Origin: Limnephilus marmoratus
Taxonomy: Eukaryota > Arthropoda > Insecta > Trichoptera > Limnephilidae
Reading direction: 5' to 3'
Assembly: GCA_917880885.1 (NCBI GenBank)
Contig: OU862915.1
Span: 35,472,676 to 35,536,675, forward strand
DNA: 64,000 nt
The notes under the pieces were generated by a model that searched no databases, had not been told where the DNA came from, and saw nothing but the letters and a program-made list of their open reading frames with translations. This document shows, piece after piece, positions 45,793 through 56,027 of this stretch. Position 1 is the stretch's first letter; each line of letters starts with the position of its first letter. Both the position numbers and the translations under genes were made by a program.

Positions 45793-46015
45793 ACGTTATT
45801 GATCCCTTCGGCACCGGTACATATCCGGGAAATACGTAAAACATTCGCTCAACGTATGTAGACGGTTGACAGACTTTTTTTTTGCCAGCCTCAGTGTTTC
45901 CTCCCTCCTATAACATGTCTCTTCATTATCCATGTTCACTCCTTCCTCTCCTCAAAAAGACCCCACACAGCAACTACAAAGATAATATTGGTCCTGAGAC
46001 CAAATTGTACGGAAT
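45793..46015 (+). pseudogene. CR1-like LINE 3' fragment, internally deleted
   Basis: ATTGATCCCTTCGGCACCGG at 45803-45822 and CGGTTGACAGA match the coding part seen in reverse near 40450-40530. After a gap it resumes with 'tgccagcctcagtgtttcctccctcctataacatg' and CTCAAAAAGACC, then a degenerate tail. Same family as 40201-40928. Confidence 0.65.
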
Positions 46016-46384
46016 ATCAAAACGGCCATGCAATTTAATTGATGCGTTTATAGTGAAGGTAGAAACAAAGGCAAGGCACCGTTGTGCGTAGATGCGATTT
46101 GCAATAGTCCGGGTGAAAGATGTCGCCTCTCCTTTGTTTCAAAATATACTGAAATCAAATACAGACTAAAACCGAATCTAATGAACTGAATTATAAAAAA
46201 ACACTATCTTATTTACTTTATAATTATAAAAAAAAAAATACTTCATGATATATTATGTTATGTCGAATTCATATTATTCTTATAATTAAATTATAAAATG
46301 TAAATGAAATCCTCAGCACGGGAGATCCCAGTGAGGATATCATTATCTCTGTTTGTTATTAAGAAATGAAGACAATAAATCATT
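46016..46384 (+). repeat. LINE-like 3' tail ending in (ATT)n
   Basis: Mostly featureless AT-rich sequence. The end 'tgtttgttattaagaaatgaagacaataaatc' runs into (ATT)n at 46382-46400, which resembles a LINE 3' terminus. The (ATT)n tract is part of the target of the next element. Confidence 0.4.
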
Positions 46385-46424
46385 ATTATTATTATTATTA
46401 TCTGTGTAAACTAAGTATTAAAGC

Positions 46425-49400
46425 AATAAATTATTTTTATTTTTTTTTACGCACCAGATTTAAATGTCCGGGTTAAATTTCCCCCCCCAAAAAAAAAAAA
46501 AAAAAAAAGAAGGAAAAACTAAACCCTTTCATACACTTCCCCAAATGATCATCTAGTGAATCCACGTTATGCAATTGCACTATATAAGTATTATAAATAC
46601 AAAACAATACAAGAACAACATGTCAACCTACTAGAGACCAAATGGGAATATAATTCACCGACTCCAGATATTTTCATATCAGAGGGTTCGGCTCTGTGGC
46701 ATTTCTAATTGAACCTATAAATCCTACTGATCCCTCAATATAAATATTTAAAAAATCTTTTGTAATCCTACATGTATTTAAAATTACTGCTTTTTGCATT
46801 TTTATATACAAATTCTTTGACAAATCTAATATGCTTAAATTTTGAATCAGATTCCTAGGTATTATGCCAGTGGCCGAAATAACAAATGGTAATATTTTTA
46901 TAGTCCGAGAATGCCAAATTCTTTTAATCTCATTTCCTAAATCTGTGTATTTTCTAATTTTTTCAGAAACAGTTTTTTGAATATTACAGGAATTTGGAAT
47001 AGCTACATCAATGATATAAGTTATTTTTTTAATTTTGTCATGTAAAACTATATCAGGTCTATTATGACTAATTGTTCTGTCTGTTAGTATAGTTTTATCA
47101 TAATATATTTTATAAAATTCATTTTCTATAAATGAATTTGGTTCATATTCATAATATGGTACTACATTACGGCAATCAATCAAGTTATGTTTAATTACCA
47201 AACTTTGGTGAATTATTTTTAAAACCTGATTGTGCCTAAATGTATACTCGGAAGGCGCTAATATAGAACATGCCGATATAATATGTTCTATAGTTTCGGG
47301 AAAAGCCAAATATTTTCTACATAAATCATCAATTTGATTTATATCTTTGATTATATGCTTTCTATAATTTTTAGTATTAATGACTCTATCTTGAATGGCA
47401 AGCATAAATCCTTCTATTTCTGCGCTCAACTCTCCAATACTCAACCATTTGTTTGACGAAAGTTTGTCAACATACGTTTGGTTGAGATAATTGAAGTGTT
47501 TTGCGTGAATAATTTTATTTGACCAGGAATCTAATAATTCCTGGTTAGTATTTATAAGAATGTTGGCATTCTCGTCATATAAATTTAAAGGTGTAATATT
47601 TCTATCTGCCTTGCAAATTATTTTGTGCATTTCTGAGCTATTAGCTTTCCTATGGAAAAAATTTCTAAGCATTTCTACCTGATTGTGTTTCAAAGATGTT
47701 ATTTTGACTACACCTCTACCTCCTAAATTTCTAGGTAAATTAATTCGTTCTATAGCTGAATTTGGATGATGGCAATTAAATTTTGTTAGCGTAGTTCTAA
47801 TTAATCGTTCTAAACTATCTAAATCTGTATTGGACCATTTAATTATGCCAAATGAGTACGTTAGTAGAGGTATTGCCCAAGTATTTATTGCTTTTACTAA
47901 ATTTTTAGCAGATAGATTGCATTTTAAAATTTTTCTGATCCTAGTTTGAAATTTAATCCTAATATCATTTTTAATACTAGTGTGATCTAATCTATTCGAT
48001 TGCGGGTATCCTAAATATTTATAAACCTCATCCCCTTTCATACTTTGAATTTTGAAATTTCTAAATATACCCTCGTCTCCATCTACAATTTTGCCTTTCT
48101 CTATATGGATAGTTTTACATTTATCTAAACCAAAAGTCATTTTAATATCATCTGAAAAAATTTTAACTACCTTAATCATTTTCTCTAAATTTGATTCAGA
48201 ATTTGAAAATAATTTTATATCATCCATATATAATAGATGTGAAACTATACTACTCTGTCTTGTATTACCCTTAATTTTTATTCCAAACTTGCTTTTAATT
48301 AACATTTTAGAAAGGGGATTCAATGCTAAGCAAAACCAAAGAGGGCTCAATGAGTCTCCTTGAAAAATCCCTCTTTTTATTGAAATGCCCGGTACTACTA
48401 TTTTCTTACCTTTTAAATTAACTAGCAAATCTGTATTCCAAAAGGACATAATATTTTTCAAAAAGCTAATTATAATTGGGTTAACTTTATATATTTTTAA
48501 TATTTTGATTAGCCACGAGTGCGGGACACTATCAAAAGCTTTTTGATAATCTATATAACAAGTATGTAAATTACGCTTTTGATTTTGAATTTGTTTTAAA
48601 ATTACAGAATCAATAACTAAATGTTCTTTACATCCCATATGTTTTCTGCGACAACCTTTTTGTTGTTCAGATAAAATATTTTTTTCATCCAAATGAGTAT
48701 ATATTAAATCTGTCAAGCAAGAGGTTAAAATTTTGTATATTGTCGGTAGACATGTAATGGGTCTATATTGAGAGGGATTATGAATATGTTTGCTTTTAGG
48801 CAACATATAAGTAATGCCCTTAGTTAGAAAATTAGGAAAATTTTGAGGTTCTCTGACAAGTTTTGAAAGATTTTTTGCAAAAAGAGGATGTAAAGTAGTT
48901 AGACGTTTGTACCAAAAATTATGTATCCAATCGCAACCCGTGGCTTTCCAATTATGAGTATTTTTTATAATTTTGGCTAACAATTCAACCGATATATCAG
49001 AAAAACTCATTTGTTCAATGTCTGAACAATTGAGTTCTTCATTTTCTATCCAGTTACCTGCCTCATTATGTTTTATATCTTTACTCCAAATGTTTGTCCA
49101 AAAATCGCGCATATCTGATTCAGATGGCAACGGAATATTATTATTCGAAATAATATTCTGTTTATCGTCAAGTTTGGAATAAAATATTTTCTCATTTTTC
49201 TGAAATAATCTATTATTATTTCTTTTATTATACGTATAATTATATCTTTTTAATCTACTAGCTTTTACACCTAATTTTTGTTTTAATAAATCTAATAAAT
49301 CATTGATTATATTTTCATTATTATTACTACCAATGCTATAACCAAATTTTCTCCCAATTTCATCTACATATCTCAAAATATTCCTACTTCTATTTCCATT

Positions 49401-50784
49401 TTTATATTCAATTACTCTAGCTATACTACTTCTTAAAAATACTACATCATTTTCTAATCTAATCTGCCATTCTGGTTTACTATAACTATATGATCTATCA
49501 TCAGAGGATATTAATTTAACTCCTAACTTATTACATATAGTGATAGCACTAGCGTACACTATTGTATGAAGATCTAAAAAACTAATATCGTCAAATATTA
49601 TTTTTGGTAAAATTAAATTATTTAATTCAGAAATTAATTTAGATAATTTCTTTGACGTATGCAATTTTGGTAATTTTGGTCTAACTGTGGGCTCTATATC
49701 TATATATCTATTTATATTATTTTGAAGCAAGTTAGCTAATTCTATTACATTATCATCTAGTAAGTTTAAATTTGCAATATTGATTTCTCTAAGATTATGA
49801 ATAATGTCTAAGTTATTTGAATCTACTCTAATATCATTGGATTCTTCTACTAGAATATTAGCTAAACTATCTTCATTCAATGCATCTAATATAACATTAC
49901 TACTCGTATTAATTTGATCTAAATTATTCTCCAATTGCAATCTATCTGCTACTTCTTTTCTTATCTCATTTAATGTTACTACAGGAATTAAATTATTTTT
50001 GAAAATTGACCTTTTTTGGTCAGCTAATCTTTGTTCGTTTACTTGGGCAACCGGATAATTTTGTGAGAAAAGTAAATGTAATTTTTTCCTATACAATAAC
50101 ATATCTGTTTCTAGTTTAGTTACATAAAAATATGAACGAACGATGAACATATTGACATCGTTCGTCCATTTCATACGCTGCCTAGGAATACCTGCTTTTG
50201 TTTTTTGGGGTCTCAGATTATCAATGTTCATCTGTATAGATGACATAATAAACCCATTTTCATTTCCATTGGTTGAAAATGACATTGTGTCACCTTTCAA
50301 AACAACTTGGAAATGATTTATTAATTATTATTAATTCCTACATTCCAGTAACCAAGCAACTGTCGTCGTTACCTAGTGTCAACAAATAGTTTTCAATATC
50401 TCCAAATTAAATATTTTAATGTAAACTACCCTTCAATACTACAAATCTATAATATATATTATATTGTAGAATAATGTTATCAAAATAAAATATATAATTA
50501 AATTTACCTACAAAATATATTTCAACGTAATCTCAAAATATAGTTGTTTACCTTGGTTACTGAAGTCCTCACAAAAGGAAAAATTTATTTTGTATTTATT
50601 TACCTAAATATCCTACGGTCCAGTGGCAGTTTATTTATTACGTTATCTAATATACTTATTTTCAAATATTTATATGTTTTGGGATCAAAGCTAATTCTTT
50701 TCTATCTGATACAATAAAAAAATCAGAGAGCTAAAATACAAGCAAACGTCAAGGCTTGCGTTGCTAAGCAACTCAAATATTAAT
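46425..50784 (-). mobile_element. R4/Dong-like LINE, complete, with 40-bp flanking repeat
   Basis: Bases 46385-46424 and 50785-50824 are the same 40-bp sequence: (ATT)n followed by TCTGTGTAAACTAAGTATTA and AAGC. This looks like a target-site duplication. The element between them has a 5' region of about 480 bases, one long ORF and a 3' region of about 250 bases with an A-rich end (sense). The insertion next to (ATT)n = (TAA)n agrees with the TAA-repeat preference described for Dong elements. A homopolymer run (C8 then A19-20) lies near 46482-46508. Confidence 0.85.
46674..50300 (-). CDS. R4/Dong-type ORF: RT plus restriction-like endonuclease, 1208 codons
   Basis: A single uninterrupted ORF. 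An N-terminal Myb-like block spans residues 40-120 (MKWTNDVNMFIVRSYF, QRLADQKRSI), a likely DNA-binding part. RT motifs are YRPITCLPTIYK (512-523), GCRRKHMGCKEH, YIDYQKAFDSVPHSW (582-596), RGIFQGDSLSPLWF (643-656) and YMDD (691-694). The C-terminus has a zinc-like motif and a PD-(D/E)XK nuclease: RPDIVL (D1083), IIDVAIP (D1098) and EKIRKY. These follow the order of site-specific LINEs of the R2/R4 group; the QGDSLSPL and CRRK patterns suit R4/Dong. In the zinc motif C994, H1006 and C1011 remain, but position 997 is Tyr (TAT) where Cys is usual. The first ATG (50300) is followed by another six codons on. The ORF is probably recent; function may be impaired by the Cys loss. Confidence 0.9.
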   Translation of the reverse strand: MKGDTMSFSTNGNENGFIMSSIQMNIDNLRPQKTKAGIPRQRMKWTNDVNMFIVRSYFYVTKLETDMLLYRKKLHLLFSQNYPVAQVNEQRLADQKRSIFKNNLIPVVTLNEIRKEVADRLQLENNLDQINTSSNVILDALNEDSLANILVEESNDIRVDSNNLDIIHNLREINIANLNLLDDNVIELANLLQNNINRYIDIEPTVRPKLPKLHTSKKLSKLISELNNLILPKIIFDDISFLDLHTIVYASAITICNKLGVKLISSDDRSYSYSKPEWQIRLENDVVFLRSSIARVIEYKNGNRSRNILRYVDEIGRKFGYSIGSNNNENIINDLLDLLKQKLGVKASRLKRYNYTYNKRNNNRLFQKNEKIFYSKLDDKQNIISNNNIPLPSESDMRDFWTNIWSKDIKHNEAGNWIENEELNCSDIEQMSFSDISVELLAKIIKNTHNWKATGCDWIHNFWYKRLTTLHPLFAKNLSKLVREPQNFPNFLTKGITYMLPKSKHIHNPSQYRPITCLPTIYKILTSCLTDLIYTHLDEKNILSEQQKGCRRKHMGCKEHLVIDSVILKQIQNQKRNLHTCYIDYQKAFDSVPHSWLIKILKIYKVNPIIISFLKNIMSFWNTDLLVNLKGKKIVVPGISIKRGIFQGDSLSPLWFCLALNPLSKMLIKSKFGIKIKGNTRQSSIVSHLLYMDDIKLFSNSESNLEKMIKVVKIFSDDIKMTFGLDKCKTIHIEKGKIVDGDEGIFRNFKIQSMKGDEVYKYLGYPQSNRLDHTSIKNDIRIKFQTRIRKILKCNLSAKNLVKAINTWAIPLLTYSFGIIKWSNTDLDSLERLIRTTLTKFNCHHPNSAIERINLPRNLGGRGVVKITSLKHNQVEMLRNFFHRKANSSEMHKIICKADRNITPLNLYDENANILINTNQELLDSWSNKIIHAKHFNYLNQTYVDKLSSNKWLSIGELSAEIEGFMLAIQDRVINTKNYRKHIIKDINQIDDLCRKYLAFPETIEHIISACSILAPSEYTFRHNQVLKIIHQSLVIKHNLIDCRNVVPYYEYEPNSFIENEFYKIYYDKTILTDRTISHNRPDIVLHDKIKKITYIIDVAIPNSCNIQKTVSEKIRKYTDLGNEIKRIWHSRTIKILPFVISATGIIPRNLIQNLSILDLSKNLYIKMQKAVILNTCRITKDFLNIYIEGSVGFIGSIRNATEPNPLI

Positions 50785-50936
50785 ATTATTATTATTATTA
50801 TCTGTGTAAACTAAGTATTAAAGCTATTTTTTGTAATCTTATCGAGTTTCTACTGCTATTGTGTGACATGGCAGTACTGATGAGAAATTGAACACTTTTC
50901 TTTTCCGGTTAGTGAACTTTCATTATGATATCAGAA

Positions 50937-51198
50937 TGTAGGAGGCACTAATTGAGAGAGTGCTAATGCGGGATTCGGAGTATTTCCCTTTGGTTTGCCT
51001 TGCACTAAGTGTAAGGCTACGAACGCACAGGCAGGCGGCTTGCTTAGCGCCTAGCGCCTAGATAGGCAGTAGATAGCCGATGGATAGCCGCTTAGCGTGT
51101 GTCCAGGTAAACCAACGTGTTGGTTTTTTGCCACTAGGCGCTAGGCGCTAAGCCAGCCACCTGCCTGTGCGTTCGTAGCCTAAGGGTTTTCTTAAGGG
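50937..51198 (-). repeat. Penelope 3'-region fragment interrupted by a MITE
   Basis: 50937-51014 and 51181-51198 together match 44822-44915 ('aggcactaattgag...gtgctaatg.gggattcggagtatttcccttt' to AAGTGTAAGGGTTTTCTTA). The MITE at 51015-51180 lies between. Confidence 0.75.
51015..51180. mobile_element. PIF/Harbinger-like MITE, 166 bp, TAA duplication
   Basis: Ends GGCTACGAACGCACAGGCAG and its complement are inverted repeats of about 46 bp. TAA is present at 51012-51014 and 51181-51183. The uninterrupted site exists in this window at about 44900. A 3-bp TAA/TWA duplication fits PIF/Harbinger. The inner arms repeat GCGCCTAGCGCCTAG. Confidence 0.8.
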
Positions 51199-51332
51199 AG
51201 CATATTCCATTGTAGTACCGATTGAACTAGAATATTTCTACCTGACACCTGATCTCTAAAGATTGAAATCCATTTGTAAAGATAGGGGAATCTATCAAAC
51301 GGACCGCCCGTTTCTCTACAGAGTCAAGGTTT
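51199..51332 (-). pseudogene. CR1-like LINE coding fragment
   Basis: Matches the 40540-40680 part of the LINE ('ttccattgtagtaccg', 'aaagattgaaatcc', CTATCAAACGGACCGCCCGT). Both ends are missing. Confidence 0.6.
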
Positions 51333-51469
51333 TGTTCTGTAACTAACGTAACTATTGCATTAATGACAATGGGTACGTTTTCTAAAACCTTTTTAAATAG
51401 ACATCATATTTTAATTTCACCATTGTGATTAAATTGAAAACAACAGTGCAAACAACATCAAGCAATTTT

Positions 51470-51640
51470 TGGAAATTTAATTGAAATTAAATTTGATAAT
51501 GTTATTATCGAGTTCTGCAAGTATTTTAAAATGTATTTTAGTTACAGCTGTTTCGACTTGAAAATAATTTCAATTAAATTTTTAAAAATTAAAATGAAGT
51601 TCTACGAATTAAACACAAAAACAATTAATAAATATCAAGT
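51470..51640. repeat. Penelope-type terminal fragment with internal inversion
   Basis: 51485-51555 matches 44645-44715 in direct sense (ATAATGTTATTATCGAGTTC, ACAGCTGTTTCGACTTG). 51555-51640 matches 44560-44645 in inverted sense. The result is a small hairpin-like structure around the AATTTAATTGAAATTAAATTT stretch. Confidence 0.6.
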
Positions 51641-53304
51641 AAGGTGTCCCTTGAAGAATAGAACTTGTCATCTTTCCAGAATATCACAAATATTTTTTTT
51701 ACTAAAAATTGTTTCACCAAGAATAATTATCTTCAAAGTGGACAGGTATATTGGACTTGTCTGTTGATGTCTGTAGCAGACCGAGACCGGTTAAAAATAA
51801 ATGTCTTTCATTAACACCCGACAGACCAAGATGCCAAACATAAGGTCCGTAACCAAGTGGGTCGGCCATGAACCAATGAAATTTTTTTATGGGCATTTAA
51901 ACCATGGAGATCTTTTTTTAAATTTTTTTATTATTTGTTCATTTATTGGGCAGGGAATATTACATATATTTGATAAAATATTTTTTTCTTCGATCGACAA
52001 TTTTTTCACTTTATTTTTAACGGCATATCATGTATTAATCCTTTCCGCAGGAATACCTAAAGAACTACATATATATTTCATGTATTTAAGTTATAAGAAT
52101 TGTAGAATTTTTTGGGTCTACCTTCGGCCTAGTTGGCTACGGAAGAGTTAAAATAAATCTTTCCCCTCACTCTCTGTAGTGTAAATTAATACGTGTTTAG
52201 TGTCAGTATCTCTCAACACCTTTTGTTAGTATAATGTTTGTCACAGAGGCCAGTAACTTGTAATATAAGAGAGAGACAACTATAACCGAACGGTGGTTAC
52301 GAAAATAGCCGATCATATCCGATCTATAGGTGGGTTCATTTAGTGATTATTTTCCCTGCTCCAGATTAACACAGAGCATCCCTCAGAACGGATGTCAAGT
52401 CCAGTTAAATGTTCATTGTAAATGAAACGATAATAAACACGACTCGAAAAATATAGATGCATCGAAATAATATTAAAACTCCCGATCATCAAAGTCGTAC
52501 TGTTCATCAGATGTTTTATCAGTAGCTAAACAACAATAAGCTAATTATTTGTTTGAAAAACATAAGACTTAATGAACCGCCAACATGTTGCAGAAGTCTA
52601 GTTTATGTGACAGCTAGACTAATTAAGTTATTCATACGTGGTTATTTTCGGTGGCATGTATAATCTAGTATATTTAATGTCAACGTTTAATTTTAAGTAC
52701 TTACATACCAATGTCAACATTGACAGTATTATAAAGCCAATTTGGAAAGTCGCGTAGACGGAACTAAAAGGTTCATGGTATTTTTACGGCAATATTTTAT
52801 GGTTAATATGACGTCACTTAAGGCAGTTTTACGCCGAAGAGGCAGATGTAAAGGCAACTGCTATTGCCTTTTATTAATCTCATTAGAATTTCTGAACAGG
52901 TTGGATTAGACGAAATTCGCTTCAATTCCGCTATAAAAGGGTGCTTTAAAATGCTACAGGGGGGCGTAGAACATAAAACATAAAGAATGGAGTATACCAG
53001 TATATCATCGAATACATATGACATAGACTTAATTTTGATACTTACGAGTTTTAAAATGAATTAATTCAATTAAATAATTTTTTACACTATTAATAAAGCA
53101 TTGTATTATTATATTTGTTCATTTTTAATAATAAGAGTGGGATTCTGGTGTATCATTTAGTACGGTTGTATATTTTGTTGAAGCTTTTTTTTTGGTTTAT
53201 TTCTTCTATGTTTGTTGGATATGTTTTTACACTCAATCATACTAAATCTAGTGATTCTAACATGTGTGTTTGTTGCATTTTTATTTGTAATGGGGTATTT
53301 TTTT
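51641..53304. other. No gene seen
   Basis: Small open frames occur at 51801-52151 (116 codons, hydrophobic, AT-rich) and 53115-53312, without family features. The 52815-52980 stretch in minus and plus frames gives no match that I trust. Confidence 0.4.
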
Positions 53305-54045
53305 TAACTTAACCTCCATACGGGAGGCCCTCAAAAAAAAATCCCTCAGGGCCGATGTCATCTTTGTGGATGGAGTGTGGACGGTTTTTTTGGGAAAAGA
53401 ATGAGAGGAAGTTCTGGGAAGGAAAAAGGTATGAGTAGGAATCTATGGTCAATGTGTCCAGGAGCGACCGACGCGACGTATGAAACCATATTTCCCACTG
53501 CGGTGCTAGCCGATGGGTCGAGGTCATCTGGAGGTCATCTGAAGAGGTCATCTGGAGAGGTCATGGTTATGTCTCCCTTAAGGCCGGTTACATGCTTGAC
53601 CGACGGTCGGTGCGTACGTCGGTCGCGCTTGTCATTTGTATGAAAATTCATAAATCGTTCAGTGCAGGACCGACCGTAAGCATGCTTATATCGCTACGCA
53701 GTGCGTACGAGAATCGTCGGTCGAGCGCGTGCGCATGCGGACCGTCGGTCGACCGACAAGTGAATTCCCCTTGAAATGCTCTTTGGACGACGACCGGATG
53801 TACGTGATATCTACATCTTCTGTTCATAATACGTCTACGAAGATAATAAGCAGCTTTTAAACTATTCGTAAACGCGTCCATTTCGCGTACGACGTCTGGT
53901 CAGCTTGTTGGTCCTGACGGTACGCACCGACGGTCGGTCGGTGGTATGCAATCGTCAGGACCGACCGTACGCACCGACCGTCGGTCGTGCACTGTAACCG
54001 GCCTAAGTCAAGTCTCTCCCAATCCGAACCATCACGCGGTAGTTA
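53305..54045 (-). repeat. SINE family A copy interrupted by a MITE
   Basis: The tail hairpin (CTCCATACGGGAGGCCC ... GGCCGATGTCATCTTTGTGG) is at 53310-53385, the body runs to 53581, and it resumes at 54004 with 'gtcaagtctctcccaatccg'. A GAGGTCATCTG-type repeat occurs at 53520-53570. Confidence 0.65.
53582..54003. mobile_element. PIF/Harbinger-like MITE, 422 bp, TAA duplication
   Basis: Ends GGCCGGTTACA and TGTAACCGGCC are inverted. TAA is at 53579-53581 and 54004-54006. Sub-terminal parts are built of GACCGACGGTCGGTGCGTAC and its variants in both orientations, so the inner arms also pair. GC-rich compared with its surroundings. No transposase ORF. Confidence 0.75.
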
Positions 54046-54757
54046 GGGCATGAATACTTAAATAACAGTTCAAGCGTTGTATTGCAAACAAGTAAAGTGA
54101 ACATTAAAATTAATAGTAAAGATGTAGGTAGGTGCAGGTACAATATTTGACGTTAGCAATGGTATTTTTTAATTATTATTGGTAGCCTATTAAATATTTT
54201 GGGTACAATATAAATAAGGGTTCTTAAACGATATTCATTGGTACATTTTGGAATCACCAATCCTGCATTTTGAGTGAATAATAATATCATAATTATAAAA
54301 AAATGCTAATAATTTTTTAAAATTAGGTACTACATACTCACTGAAGTTTAGTCTGAATTAGCAAATGCAAAGTATAAAATTGGCTAAAACAGTATTCTAA
54401 CCTCGCCAAACCAACGATTTCCCTTCTCCGAGTTAAAGCAATCTACGGCGGCAAGTACATTCGCAGCAGAAGTACTAATAAGGCATACTTGTTTCATTAA
54501 AGCCCCCCCTGCAGGGCTACAAGGATTTGATGTAATTGTCTAATTGGAAATATGAGGCATTATTCTAATGGAAATCAGTGCACTGCGCGTTCATTAGGGG
54601 AATTACGTTGAAAGCTTTTTTACAAGATTATAACATCATGGGATTTAAAAAGGGGATTACTATGTCATCGGGTTATTTTTTTACGTATTTATGGGCAGAA
54701 GTTTTTTTTTTCAAGCATTATACCATTATAATATAATATTTGATAAATCTAATTATT
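54046..54757. other. No gene seen
   Basis: AT-rich, nothing recognised. Confidence 0.45.
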
Positions 54758-55215
54758 GTCGTGAAACTCCACTTCTAAGGTATTGTCTTCATTGGCTTCG
54801 ATGTCTTGAAATAATAGAGTTCAAGATCTGCGTAATGACCTCCAAAGCATTGCAAGAATGGCGCCAGCCTGTGTAAGCGTCAAAACCAGCTTATTCTAAG
54901 GTCAGCAGATCTAGATATAATGGTTCCATGCCAACTCAGAATGAATCCAACTCAGAACCACCTCAATAAAAGCTATGAAAAAAATAATTTTCATACAGCC
55001 TGTTACCCTAACCTAACCCTATTTAACCAATTTTTTAATATTTTTTTTATCATCACTCTTAATGACCTTTCTGAGATATTTCTAAGTTGGTTTCATTCTG
55101 AGTTGGCCGGTCACCAGATATAACTAACTTTCTAGGTCAAATCTTTTCATGCAACTGGCCCGCTCATTTGGAATAAATTCCCTCGGCTCTAGAATTTAGC
55201 TGAATTTAAATGGGC
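54758..55215 (+). pseudogene. LINE C-terminal fragment interrupted by a MITE
   Basis: The plus frame reads LLRYCLHWLRCLEIIEFKIC then MTSKALQEW, typical of the LINE segment downstream of RT. After the MITE at 54922-55115 the frame remnant ATGPLIWNKFPRL appears near 55150. Stops and frameshifts abound. Confidence 0.6.
54922..55115. mobile_element. hAT-like MITE, 194 bp, 8-9-bp duplication
   Basis: AGATATAAT (54913-54921) and AGATATAAC (55116-55124) flank the element. The ends are inverted: GCCAACTCAGAATGAATCCA against the complement GCCAACTCAGAATGAAACCA. An 8-bp duplication suits hAT. A second, more diverged member lies at 59897-60151. Confidence 0.7.
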
Positions 55216-55261
55216 TTAAAAACCAAATTAATTAAAAAATCCCACAACTCATAAGTCTCAT

Positions 55262-55830
55262 TTTTTTTTTAATAATATACTGTAATTTATTTATTTACGC
55301 CACAGTGGGCTTTTACAAAGATATGTAATAATAGTTGGGCAAGAATGTAGTACACAATAGGATTAAATTAATAGTATAAAATAAAATTAATTAAAATTAA
55401 AATCATACATTTCATTAAAGTAATTATAAAGACTTTGTTTTATAACTAATATGGAATCTGCAAACAGGTCAACAATATTCCCAAATTTATTACCAAAATG
55501 AAGTAATCTATTTATAGGTGTATGAGCCTCATTGTTTGTTTTAAAATTGTCACAGAAGAAGGTAGCACTTTGCCTCGTATTTCTGATCGGTACGTAAAAT
55601 TTTATTTTGTCGAGAATTTCAGGGTTGTCACTGCAATTATTAAAGATTTTATTTAACAGTACAAGGTCAGAGATGATCCGCCTATCTGACAGCTTAATAA
55701 AATTGAGTTGTTTCATCAAAAGGACAAAGATAATGTTTTGAATTGGAATATTCAGCTTAAAGTTAATAAATCTTAGAAATTTGTGCTGTACCCTTTCTAT
55801 ATTGTCGGAATGTGTTTTTTACAATAAGCC
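55262..55830 (-). pseudogene. LINE C-terminal fragment with A tail, related to the 1-4.5 kb LINE
   Basis: The minus frame 55719-55387 (110 codons) reads LSDRRIISDLVLLNKIFNN and NPEILDKIKFYVPIRNTR, which parallels LKSRRTVADMTFLHKIIHN and CPELLSQINFNIPSKRTR of the LINE at 3026-4312. Upstream, SDNIERVQHKFLRFINFKLN is in another frame (shift). A T run at 55261-55272 is the A tail. The copy is 5'-truncated. Confidence 0.7.
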
Positions 55831-56027
55831 ATACTCTCAAGTTTCTGGTAGTTGCTTGGTTATGTCCAATCCGAATGTTTTCATTTCTGAACATAAACTG
55901 CCTCCGGTTTAATATTATATTTTAGTTTTAATATTCTTGTTTAGTTCTGTGCTACAATCAATTCAATTCAATTTCAGTGCCGGCAACCCGGGCGTTGATA
56001 TTATTATATTATACGTTACTAGCTGAC

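Noticed and set aside
51801..52151. 116-codon hydrophobic frame
   Set aside because: AT-rich composition produces Phe, Ile and Leu codons by chance; no family motif, no neighbouring signal.
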